Assembly (NCBI RefSeq): GCF_041431415.1
Contig: NZ_CP107845.1
Location: forward strand, 1,426,001-1,490,000
Reading direction: 5' to 3'
Length of the DNA: 64,000 nucleotides
From: Streptomyces sp. NBC_00513
GTDB taxonomy: Bacteria > Actinomycetota > Actinomycetes > Streptomycetales > Streptomycetaceae
The position numbers and the translations under genes are program-made. Shown piece by piece: positions 43,481 to 51,010 of the stretch. The notes beneath the pieces are model-generated. The model had not been told where the DNA came from, ran no database searches, and saw nothing but the letters and a program-made list of their open reading frames with translations. Within the stretch, counting starts at the first letter, position 1. Each line of letters starts with the position of its first letter.

Positions 43481-46009
43481 ATGGGGGGTGTGACCCTCAT
43501 TGATCAGCTCCCGCCGAACGCCGACCCCGATGCCCTCTTCGAGGCCTTCTCCTCGTGGGCGGAGGGCCAGGGCATCACCCTGTACCCGGCGCAGGAGGAG
43601 GCACTGATCGAGGTCGTCTCCGGGGCGAACGTGGTCCTCTCCACCCCGACCGGCTCCGGCAAGAGCCTGGTGGCGGCCGGCGCGCACTTCACCGCGCTGG
43701 CCCAGGACAAGGTCACCTTCTACACCGCGCCGATCAAGGCCCTCGTGTCGGAGAAGTTCTTCGACCTGTGCAAGCTCTTCGGCACCGAGAACGTCGGCAT
43801 GCTGACGGGTGACGCCTCCGTGAACTCGGACGCCCCGGTCATCTGCTGCACCGCCGAGGTGCTGGCGTCCATCGCGCTGCGCGACGGCAAGTACGCCGAC
43901 ATCGGCCAGGTCGTCATGGACGAGTTCCACTTCTACGCCGAGCCGGACCGGGGCTGGGCCTGGCAGATCCCGCTGCTGGAGCTTCCGCAGGCACAGTTCG
44001 TCCTGATGTCGGCGACCCTCGGCGACATGAAGCGGTTCGAGGAGGACCTGACCCGGCGCACCGGCCGTCCCACCTCGGTGGTCCGCTCCGCGACCCGGCC
44101 CGTCCCGCTGTCGTACGAGTACGTCACCACGCCGATCACCGAGACCATCACCGAGCTGCTGGAGACCCGGCAGGCACCGGTGTACATCGTGCACTTCACC
44201 CAGGCCCAGGCGGTCGAGCGGGCGCAGTCCCTGATGAGCATCAACATGTGCACCCGCGAGGAGAAGGACAAGATCGCGGAGCTGATCGGCAACTTCCGTT
44301 TCACCACCAAGTTCGGCCAGAACCTCTCCCGCTACGTCCGCCACGGCATCGGCGTCCACCACGCGGGCATGCTGCCCAAGTACCGGCGCCTGGTGGAGAA
44401 GCTGGCGCAGGCGGGCCTGCTGAAGGTCATCTGCGGTACCGACACCCTCGGGGTCGGCGTCAACGTGCCCATCCGCACCGTGCTGTTCACCGCGCTCACC
44501 AAGTACGACGGCACCCGGGTCAGGACGCTGCGCGCCCGCGAGTTCCACCAGATCGCCGGCCGCGCCGGTCGGGCCGGCTTCGACACGGCGGGCTATGTGG
44601 TGGCGCAGGCGCCCGAGCACGTCATCGAGAACGAGAAGGCCCTCGCGAAGGCGGGCGACGACCCGAAGAAGCGCCGCAAGGTGGTCCGCAAGAAGGCCCC
44701 CGAGGGCTTCGTGGCCTGGTCGGACACCACGTTCGAGAAGTTGATCGCCGCCGACCCGGAGGCGCTGACCTCGCGCTTCAAGGTCACCAACATCATGCTG
44801 TTGTCGGTCATCGCCCGCCCCGGCGACGCGTTCAAGGCCATGCGGCACCTGCTGGAGGACAACCACGAGCCGCGCAAGGCGCAGCTGAGGCACATCCGCC
44901 GGGCCATCGCGATCTACCGTTCGCTGCTGGACGGCGGTGTCGTGGAGAAGCTCGACACCCCGGACGCCGAGGGCCGTACCATCCGGCTGACCGTCGATCT
45001 CCAGCAGGACTTCGCGCTGAACCAGCCGCTGTCCACCTTCGCGCTGGCCTCCTTCGACCTGCTGGACCCGGAGTCCCCTTCCTACGCGCTGGACATGGTC
45101 TCGGTCGTCGAGTCCACGCTGGACGACCCGCGCCAGATCCTGGCCGCCCAGCAGAACAAGGAACGCGGCATGGCCGTGGGCGCGATGAAGGCCGACGGGA
45201 TCGAGTACGAGGAGCGGATGGAACGGCTCCAGGACGTCACCTATCCCAAGCCCCTCGAAGAGCTCCTCCTGCACGCCTACGACGTGTACAGCAAGAGCCA
45301 CCCGTGGGTACGCGACCACCCCGTCTCGCCGAAGTCGATCATCCGTGACATGTACGAGCGGGCGATGACCTTCACGGAGTTCACCTCCTACTACGAGCTG
45401 GCCCGTACCGAGGGCATCGTCCTGCGCTACCTGGCGAGCGCGTACAAGGCCCTGGACCACACCATCCCGGACGACCTCAAGTCCGAGGACCTCCAGGACC
45501 TCATCGCCTGGCTGGGCGAGCTGGTCCGCCAGGTCGACTCCAGTCTGCTCGACGAGTGGGAGCAGTTGGCGAACCCCGAGGTGGAGACGGCGGAGCAGGC
45601 CCAGGAGAAGGCCGACCAGGTCAAGCCGGTCACCGCGAACGCCCGCGCCTTCCGTGTCCTGGTCCGCAACGCCATGTTCCGTCGCGTCGAGCTGGCCGCC
45701 CTGGACCACGTCAACGTGCTCGGCGAGCTGGACGGGGAGTCCGGCTGGGACGCCGATGCCTGGGGCGAGGCCCTGGACGGCTACTGGGACGAGTACGACG
45801 ACCTGGGCACCGGCCCCGACGCGCGCGGCCCGAAGCTGCTGCAGATCGAGGAGGACGCGGAGCACGGCCTGTGGCGCGTCCGCCAGGCCTTCGCCGACCC
45901 CGCCGGTGACCATGGTTGGGGCATCAGCGCCGAGGTCGACCTCGCGGCCTCCGACGAGGAGGGCCGGGCGGTCATCCGGGTCACCGCGGTCGGTGAGCTC
46001 GGCCTCTGA
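43481..46009 (+). CDS. DEAD/DEAH-box RNA helicase (Ski2/Mtr4-like, with C-terminal DUF3516-type region)
   Basis: 842 residues. Helicase motifs: I TPTGSGKS (about 55-62), II DEFH, III SATL, VI QIAGRAGRAGFDTAGY. The long C-terminal part (about 420-842) is the conserved extension of the actinobacterial branch. It unwinds RNA, presumably in turnover or ribosome work. A GTG at 43490 gives the start MTLIDQLPP seen in homologues, with ATGGGGGG acting as its ribosome site, and may be the true start. Neighbour thioesterase is 70 bp downstream. Confidence 0.93.
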   Translation: MGGVTLIDQLPPNADPDALFEAFSSWAEGQGITLYPAQEEALIEVVSGANVVLSTPTGSGKSLVAAGAHFTALAQDKVTFYTAPIKALVSEKFFDLCKLFGTENVGMLTGDASVNSDAPVICCTAEVLASIALRDGKYADIGQVVMDEFHFYAEPDRGWAWQIPLLELPQAQFVLMSATLGDMKRFEEDLTRRTGRPTSVVRSATRPVPLSYEYVTTPITETITELLETRQAPVYIVHFTQAQAVERAQSLMSINMCTREEKDKIAELIGNFRFTTKFGQNLSRYVRHGIGVHHAGMLPKYRRLVEKLAQAGLLKVICGTDTLGVGVNVPIRTVLFTALTKYDGTRVRTLRAREFHQIAGRAGRAGFDTAGYVVAQAPEHVIENEKALAKAGDDPKKRRKVVRKKAPEGFVAWSDTTFEKLIAADPEALTSRFKVTNIMLLSVIARPGDAFKAMRHLLEDNHEPRKAQLRHIRRAIAIYRSLLDGGVVEKLDTPDAEGRTIRLTVDLQQDFALNQPLSTFALASFDLLDPESPSYALDMVSVVESTLDDPRQILAAQQNKERGMAVGAMKADGIEYEERMERLQDVTYPKPLEELLLHAYDVYSKSHPWVRDHPVSPKSIIRDMYERAMTFTEFTSYYELARTEGIVLRYLASAYKALDHTIPDDLKSEDLQDLIAWLGELVRQVDSSLLDEWEQLANPEVETAEQAQEKADQVKPVTANARAFRVLVRNAMFRRVELAALDHVNVLGELDGESGWDADAWGEALDGYWDEYDDLGTGPDARGPKLLQIEEDAEHGLWRVRQAFADPAGDHGWGISAEVDLAASDEEGRAVIRVTAVGELGL

Positions 46010-46079
46010 TCCGTCCCCGCAGGCCGCCGGCGTCGCCGGGCCCGCCGATTCCGCCGGACACGACAGTGGAGAACCCCTG

Positions 46080-46958
46080 ATGACGAACCCCGCCGAGAGA
46101 CTGGTCGATCTGCTCGATCTGGAGCAGATCGAGGTCAACATCTTCCGGGGCGCGAGCCCCCAGGAATCCCTCCAGCGCGTCTTCGGCGGGCAGGTCGCCG
46201 GCCAGGCACTGGTGGCCGCGGGCCGCACGACCGAGACGGACCGCCCGGTCCACTCGCTGCACGCGTACTTCCTGCGCCCCGGCATCCCCGGGGTGCCCAT
46301 CGTGTACCAGGTGGAACGGGTGCGTGACGGGCGTTCCTTCACGACGCGTCGTGTCACCGCGGTCCAGCAGGGCAAGACCATCTTCAATCTGACCGCCTCC
46401 TTCCATCATCCGGAGGAGGGCAGCATCGAGCACCAGCTGCCCCCTCGCCTCGACTTCCCGCACCCGGACACGCTTCCGACGGTCGCGGAGGAGATCCGCG
46501 AGCATCTGGGGGCCCTGCCCGAGGCCCTGGAGCGGATGGCCCGCCGCCAGCCTTTCGACATCCGCTACGTGGACCGGCTCCGCTGGACTCCCGAGGAGCT
46601 GAAGGACGCCGACCCGCGCAGCGCGGTGTGGATGCGGGCGGTCGGCCCGCTCGGCGACGATCCGCTCGTGCACACCTGCGCCCTCACCTACGCCAGTGAC
46701 ATGACCCTCCTCGATGCCGTGCGCATCCCGGTGGAGCCCCTGTGGGGCATGCGCGGCTTCGACATGGCCTCGCTGGACCACGCCATGTGGTTCCACCGGC
46801 CGTTCCGGGCCGACGAGTGGTTCCTGTACGACCAGGAGTCCCCCATCGCGCACGGCGGTCGGGGCCTGGCTCGCGGTCGTATCTACGACCTGGAGGGCAG
46901 GCTGCTGGTCTCCGTGGTCCAGGAAGGCCTCTTCCGCCCGTACGCCCCCAAGAAGTAG
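46080..46958 (+). CDS. tesB: Acyl-CoA thioesterase II
   Basis: 292 residues, usual size of TesB. Double hot-dog fold motifs are VFGGQVAGQALVAAGRT, HSLHAYFLRPG, RDGRSFTTRRVTAVQQG, SLDHAMWFHRPFRADEWFLY and GRGLARGRIYDLEGRLLVSVVQEG, including the conserved Asp/Gln/Thr active-site region. It hydrolyses acyl-CoA to free fatty acid and CoA in the cytoplasm. Confidence 0.95.
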   Translation: MTNPAERLVDLLDLEQIEVNIFRGASPQESLQRVFGGQVAGQALVAAGRTTETDRPVHSLHAYFLRPGIPGVPIVYQVERVRDGRSFTTRRVTAVQQGKTIFNLTASFHHPEEGSIEHQLPPRLDFPHPDTLPTVAEEIREHLGALPEALERMARRQPFDIRYVDRLRWTPEELKDADPRSAVWMRAVGPLGDDPLVHTCALTYASDMTLLDAVRIPVEPLWGMRGFDMASLDHAMWFHRPFRADEWFLYDQESPIAHGGRGLARGRIYDLEGRLLVSVVQEGLFRPYAPKK

Positions 46959-46964
46959 CAGTAG

Positions 46965-47048
46965 CCCGACCCGTCCACGCGGTCGCCCGACCCGTCCACG
47001 AAGTCGTCCGGCCCGTCCAAGCGGTCGTCCGGCCCGTCCACGAAGAGC
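46965..47048. repeat. Four tandem 21-bp repeats between thioesterase and YchJ-like genes
   Basis: Units at 46965, 46986, 47007 and 47028, each built on [C/T]CCG[A/G]CCCGTCCA followed by CGCGGTCG or CGAAGTCG variants. The array fills the gap between a stop and the next start. Non-coding on the plus strand; the 21-bp period keeps frame, but no supported gene uses it. Confidence 0.8.
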
Positions 47049-47059
47049 TGAGCACGCCC

Positions 47060-47461
47060 ATGTCAACCCCGGTCCTCCCCTGTCCCTGCGGGTTGCCCGC
47101 CACCTACCCGGAGTGCTGCGGCCGCTTCCACTCCGGTGATCGGCAGGCGCCCACCGCGGTGCTGCTGATGCGGTCTCGCTTCAGCGCCTTCGCGGTCGGT
47201 GACACCGCCTACCTGCTCCGTTCCTGGCACCCGTCCACCCGCCCGGACCGGCTCGAACTGGATCCCGGGCAGCGCTGGGAGCGTCTGGAGATCCTCGCCA
47301 CCGAACGCGGCGGCATGTTCGAGACGCAGGGCGCGGTGGAGTTCCGGGCGCACTACCGAGAGGGCCGGCACACCGGGTCCCTGCACGAGCACAGCGGCTT
47401 CTCCCGCGAGGAGGGGGCCTGGGTCTACGTCGGCCCCCTCTCCCCGGTGGACTTCGACTGA
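47060..47461 (+). CDS. YchJ-like SEC-C motif protein
   Basis: 133 residues. The N-terminal zinc-binding SEC-C-like motif reads PCPCGLPATYPECCGRFH, followed by the UPF0225/YchJ domain (LLMRSRFSAFAVGDTAYLLRSWHPS; HEHSGFSREEGAWVYVGP). Biochemical role unknown. The ATG follows the tandem repeats. Its 3' end overlaps the convergent DUF6397 gene by 37 bp. Confidence 0.88.
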   Translation: MSTPVLPCPCGLPATYPECCGRFHSGDRQAPTAVLLMRSRFSAFAVGDTAYLLRSWHPSTRPDRLELDPGQRWERLEILATERGGMFETQGAVEFRAHYREGRHTGSLHEHSGFSREEGAWVYVGPLSPVDFD

Positions 47462-48282
47462 CCCCGAGCGCCGGTCAGGGCGAAGTCCAGGCCGACGCGG
47501 TACCACCGGATCTCGTCCGGCGGCCGTGCCCTCAGCAGCGACTCCGCCACGACGGCGGCCGCCGGGACCCTCGGGTGGCCGTAGGGCGGAGACGGTGCCA
47601 AAGCCGCGAGCACGATGCGTTCGGCCGGATCGGGCACCACCTCCCGCACCGCGTCCGTCGGGAGGACGGACGCGAGCACGGCAGCCCGCTCCCAGGGGTC
47701 GGTGGTGCGTCTCAGCAGCAACTCCACATGCCGCTCACGCCATTTGCGCGGGCGCAGGTCACCTTTGGCCGCGACCAGCTCCCGATCCTCCGGGGACGCC
47801 GTCCCTCGCAACATGCCGGCGTCCCGGACGGCGAACGCCCGCAGTTCGGCGGCCAGGTAGAGCCACACGACGGCGCGGTAGCGGTTGATCCGGTAGCCGA
47901 TCGGGATGATGTGCCCACAGCGCGCGAGCCGGGTGAACCGGCTCGGCCCCACACCGAGCACCTCGGCCCCGGCGTCGGCGCCGGCCACGGTCTCGACCCG
48001 CGCGCGCAGGACTTCCGGAAAGCCCTCGGCCGCCGTCACCCGCTCCAACTCGGCCCGCGTGAACCGTGCGGCCCCGCTCGGCGCCCGACGCCCGGCGCGC
48101 ACCAGTCCCAGCTGTACGGCCCGGGCCAACTCGCCCCGTCCCAGGCCCAGCTCTCGCGCGGCCCTGACACCGCCGACCAGCACCTCCGAAGACACGCCCG
48201 GTGCCGGCCCGGCCGGTGCTCGCGGACCCGATTCCCGCTCGTCCGGTACGGTCACCGCACGGTCCTGCGTTTCCATCCTCAT
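47425..48282 (-). CDS. DUF6397-like Streptomyces protein
   Basis: 285 residues with no membrane or signal segment. It has repeated helix-turn-helix-like stretches (VRAARELGLGRGELARAVQLGLV; FTRLARCGHIIPIGY) and a basic central part (LRPRKWRERHVELLLRRT), hinting at nucleic-acid binding. I recall this as the Streptomyces-restricted DUF6397 family; function unknown. GGGGGGAGA precedes the ATG; GTG one codon upstream is an alternative. Confidence 0.75.
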   Translation of the reverse strand: MRMETQDRAVTVPDERESGPRAPAGPAPGVSSEVLVGGVRAARELGLGRGELARAVQLGLVRAGRRAPSGAARFTRAELERVTAAEGFPEVLRARVETVAGADAGAEVLGVGPSRFTRLARCGHIIPIGYRINRYRAVVWLYLAAELRAFAVRDAGMLRGTASPEDRELVAAKGDLRPRKWRERHVELLLRRTTDPWERAAVLASVLPTDAVREVVPDPAERIVLAALAPSPPYGHPRVPAAAVVAESLLRARPPDEIRWYRVGLDFALTGARGQSKSTGERGPT

Positions 48283-48401
48283 CACGGTCTCCCCCCACGA
48301 GTGGCGATCACTCTGTGTGAAGACCGTAACTCAGCGCGACGGACGCGGCGAGGCCTGTGGATAACTCTCGGTCGCGGCCCCGAACTCCTGGTCCAGCCCC
48401 T

Positions 48402-48449
48402 GGTCCGGCCGTTGGTCCGGCCGTTGGTCAGGCCGTTGGTCAGGCCGTT
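48402..48449. repeat. Four tandem 12-bp repeats GGTC[C/A]GGCCGTT
   Basis: Units at 48402, 48414, 48426 and 48438 within the 237-bp gap between the DUF6397-like gene and the lone Roadblock gene; a related CCTGGTCCAGCC unit precedes them. No coding use seen. Confidence 0.75.
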
Positions 48450-48519
48450 GGACGGGGCGGTCCGGGTCCGATCCGAGTCCCGGCCCGGGTCCGATCCGGC
48501 TCCCGGTCCAGGCCGTTCG

Positions 48520-48918
48520 TCAGCCCCCCGTGATGCGTCGTTCCGCGACGCCCAGGTGTTCGCCCACCCGGTTCACCATCAGGGTCATCTCGTACGCGAC
48601 CTGCACGATGTCCGCCTCGGCCGCGCTGAGCGCGCACAGACAGCTACCCGAGCCCGCCGCGACGACGAACAGGAACCCCTCGTCGAACTCGACCATCGTC
48701 TGGCGCACCTCGCCCGCCCGGAAGTGCCGTCCGGACCCCTTGGCCAGGCTCTGCAACCCGGCCGCGACGGCGGCGAGATGCTCCGCGTCCTCCCGTGCCA
48801 GCCCCGCGCTCGCCCCGGTCACCAGCCCGTCGTTCGACAGCACCACGGCGTGCCGGACCTGCGGGACCCTGCGCGTCAGGTCGTCCAGTAGCCAATCGAG
48901 CTGCTTGTCCAGTGCCAT
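48520..48918 (-). CDS. Roadblock/LC7 domain protein (extra CvnB-like copy)
   Basis: 132 residues, one Roadblock domain: LDWLLDDLTRRVPQVRHAVVLSNDGL, AREDAEHLAAVAAGLQSLAKG, FDEGFLFVVAAG (parts). It is closely similar to the conservon CvnB at 50555-51010. Roadblock proteins scaffold or regulate small GTPases such as CvnD. It is not joined to the conservon: a PPOX gene on the other strand lies between. GGGGAGGGG is the ribosome site. Confidence 0.9.
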   Translation of the reverse strand: MALDKQLDWLLDDLTRRVPQVRHAVVLSNDGLVTGASAGLAREDAEHLAAVAAGLQSLAKGSGRHFRAGEVRQTMVEFDEGFLFVVAAGSGSCLCALSAAEADIVQVAYEMTLMVNRVGEHLGVAERRITGG

Positions 48919-49024
48919 TTCCAGCCCCTCCCCGTCGACGCGGCCGACGTGGCCGCGTCCCACCCCGCTTGGTCGTGCCGCCAGCCTTCCCCACCAGCGG
49001 CTTTCCGGCAAGGAGGATGGACCC

Positions 49025-49462
49025 ATGACGAAGAAGATGACTGAAGAGGAATGGCGGGCGTTCGTCTCGCATTCCACCCGCACCGGGAAGCTCTCCACCG
49101 TCCGTGCGGACGGGAGCCCGCACATCGCCCCCATCTGGTTCGTTCTCGATGGTGACGCCTTCGTGTTCAACACCGGTCGTGACACCGTCAAGGGTCGGAA
49201 TCTGGCCCGGGACGGGCGGGTCGCCCTCTGCGTGGACGACGACCGGCCGCCCTTCTCCTACGTCGTCCTCCAGGGCCGCGCCGAGCTCGTCGAGTACACC
49301 GGCCACGAGGAGGAGATGCTGACCTGGGCGACGAGGATCGGGGGTCGGTACATGGGCGAGGAGCGCGCCGAGGCCTTCGGTCGGCGCAACGCGGTCGACG
49401 GGGAACTCCTCGTTCGCGTGACCATCGACAAGGTGATCGCGATGGCCGACGTGGCGGCCTGA
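49025..49462 (+). CDS. PPOX-class F420-dependent flavin/deazaflavin oxidoreductase
   Basis: 145 residues, split-barrel fold: MTEEEWRAFVSHSTRTGKLSTVRADGSPHIAPIWFVLDG (in parts), GRNLARDGRVALCVDDDRPPFSYVVLQGRAEL. This is the pyridoxamine-oxidase-like F420-binding family common in actinobacteria. AAGGAGG precedes the ATG. It is on the opposite strand between two Roadblock-containing units; substrate unknown. Confidence 0.88.
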   Translation: MTKKMTEEEWRAFVSHSTRTGKLSTVRADGSPHIAPIWFVLDGDAFVFNTGRDTVKGRNLARDGRVALCVDDDRPPFSYVVLQGRAELVEYTGHEEEMLTWATRIGGRYMGEERAEAFGRRNAVDGELLVRVTIDKVIAMADVAA

Positions 49463-49500
49463 GCCGGCGCCCGTCGACATCCGCACGCCGCCCACGTCCG

Positions 49501-50154
49501 TCACTCCGGCCCGGCCTGCGTACCCGAACCCACCGACGCGAGCAGCCGGGCGGTGTGCATCCGCCCGGCATACTCGACCAGTCTGATCAGCACTTCCTTC
49601 CCCGAGTCCTTGTCCCGGGCGTCGCACAGCACCACGGGCGTGCCCTGTTCCAGGTCCAAGGCCCGCGCCACCTCGTTCGAGGCGTAACGCCGCGCGTTCG
49701 TGAAGCAGTTGACGGCCACGACGAACGGGATGCGGCGGTGCTCGAAGTAGTCCACGGCCGGGAAGCAGTCCTCCAGCCTGCGCGTGTCGGCCAACACCAC
49801 CGCTCCGAGGGCTCCTTGCGACATCTCGTCCCACAGGAACCAGAACCGGTCCTGTCCCGGCGTGCCGAACAGGTACAGCGACAGGCCCGAGCGGATGGTG
49901 ATGCGCCCGAAGTCCATGGCCACCGTCGTGGTGGTCTTCCGATCGACGCCTCCGGTGTCGTCGACGAGTTGGCCCGCCTCGCTGAGCAGTTCCTCCGTGC
50001 GCAGTGGTCGGATCTCGCTCACCGCGCCCACCAGCGTGGTCTTCCCGACGCCGAAGCCACCCGCCACGAGGATCTTCAGCGCGAGCGCCGCCACCTCCTC
50101 GTCCTCTTCCACTTCCGGACCGGACCCGGTGGATCCGTTGTGGTGCAGTCCCAT
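49501..50154 (-). CDS. cvnD: Conservon GTP-binding protein CvnD
   Basis: 217 residues. P-loop GGFGVGKTT (32-40), switch-type TTTTVAMDFGRI, GTPGQDRFWFLWDE, and VAVNCF as the base-recognition region place it with the MglA/Ras-like GTPases of conservons. It acts with the sensor CvnA, Roadblock CvnB and CvnC as a membrane-associated complex. Fourth gene of the operon; its ATG overlaps the CvnC stop (TGATG), with GTG one codon upstream as an alternative. Confidence 0.93.
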   Translation of the reverse strand: MGLHHNGSTGSGPEVEEDEEVAALALKILVAGGFGVGKTTLVGAVSEIRPLRTEELLSEAGQLVDDTGGVDRKTTTTVAMDFGRITIRSGLSLYLFGTPGQDRFWFLWDEMSQGALGAVVLADTRRLEDCFPAVDYFEHRRIPFVVAVNCFTNARRYASNEVARALDLEQGTPVVLCDARDKDSGKEVLIRLVEYAGRMHTARLLASVGSGTQAGPE

Positions 50155-50558
50155 CACAGCGCTCGCAATCCTTCGATGACTTCACGCAGAATCCGCTCGT
50201 CGGGCAGTTGCGCGGGCGGTACCGGGCGGCTGACCTTGACGTGCCCGGCCTCCAGCAGGTCGCCCAGCAGCACCCGCACCACACCCACGGGCAGGTCCGC
50301 GTCGGCGGCGAGTTCCGCCACCGACTGGGTCTCGTCGCGGCACAATCCGAGCAGCGCACGGTGTTCGGGTCCCCACAGGGACTCGGTCGCCTCGTCGCCG
50401 CCCTCGGGGTCCGCCACGGCGACCAGTGCGATCAGGTCGAAGCGGACGCCGTGCGGTCCCGGTTTGGTGCGTCCGCCGGTCATGGCGTAAGGCCGGACGA
50501 GCGGCCCCGCCTCGGTGTCGAACCACTGGCCGTTCACCGGTCTGACGGCCGCGCTCAC
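50154..50558 (-). CDS. cvnC: Conservon protein CvnC (DUF742)
   Basis: 134 residues. DUF742 features: LVRPYAMTGGRTKP, LWGPEHRALLGLC, SVAELAADADLPVGVVRVLLGDL, PDERILREVIEGLRAL. It has a winged-helix-like core and is thought to link the sensor part to the GTPase. The GTG start overlaps the CvnB stop by 4 bp. Confidence 0.93.
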   Translation of the reverse strand: MSAAVRPVNGQWFDTEAGPLVRPYAMTGGRTKPGPHGVRFDLIALVAVADPEGGDEATESLWGPEHRALLGLCRDETQSVAELAADADLPVGVVRVLLGDLLEAGHVKVSRPVPPAQLPDERILREVIEGLRAL

Positions 50559-51010
50559 CCTGCGGCCGGCGGGTGCGCCGCGAACCGTGAGGGGGCGTCC
50601 AGGTGCTCGCCGACCCGCTTGACCAGCCGGGCCATCTCGTAGGCGATGAGCCCGATGTCGGCGCCCCCGGCGCTGAGGACGGCCAGGCAGGAGCCGTCGC
50701 CCGCGGCGGCGACGAAGAGGAATCCCTCGTCCATCTCCACCATCGTCTGGCGCACGCCCCCGGCGCGGAAGTGCCGGCCCGCTCCCTTGGCCAGGCTGTG
50801 GAAGCCGCTGGCCACGGCAGCCAGGTGCTCGGCGTCCTCCCGGCTGAGCCGGCTGGAGGATCCCACCGCCAGACCGTCGTTGGACAGGACCACCGCGTGT
50901 CGGACCTCGCGGACGCGCGTCACGAGGTCGTCCAGGAGCCAGTCCAACCCGCCGGCCGCCTGAGAGATCCCGCGAGCCTCGTCGAGCCCGATCAGCTGGT
51001 GTTCGATCAT
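50555..51010 (-). CDS. cvnB: Conservon Roadblock protein CvnB
   Basis: 151 residues with a Roadblock/LC7 domain (GGLDWLLDDLVTRVREVRHAV, SREDAEHLAAVASGFHSL, DEGFLFVAAAGDGSCLAVLS). An N-terminal ~20-residue extension differs from the extra copy at 48520-48918. The start overlaps the CvnA stop (TGATG). Likely regulator of CvnD. Confidence 0.93.
   Translation of the reverse strand: MIEHQLIGLDEARGISQAAGGLDWLLDDLVTRVREVRHAVVLSNDGLAVGSSSRLSREDAEHLAAVASGFHSLAKGAGRHFRAGGVRQTMVEMDEGFLFVAAAGDGSCLAVLSAGGADIGLIAYEMARLVKRVGEHLDAPSRFAAHPPAAG

Noticed and set aside
48402..48449. CRISPR array
   Set aside because: The repeats are 12 bp and contiguous with no spacers; the 21-bp array at 46965 and other arrays are likewise spacerless.
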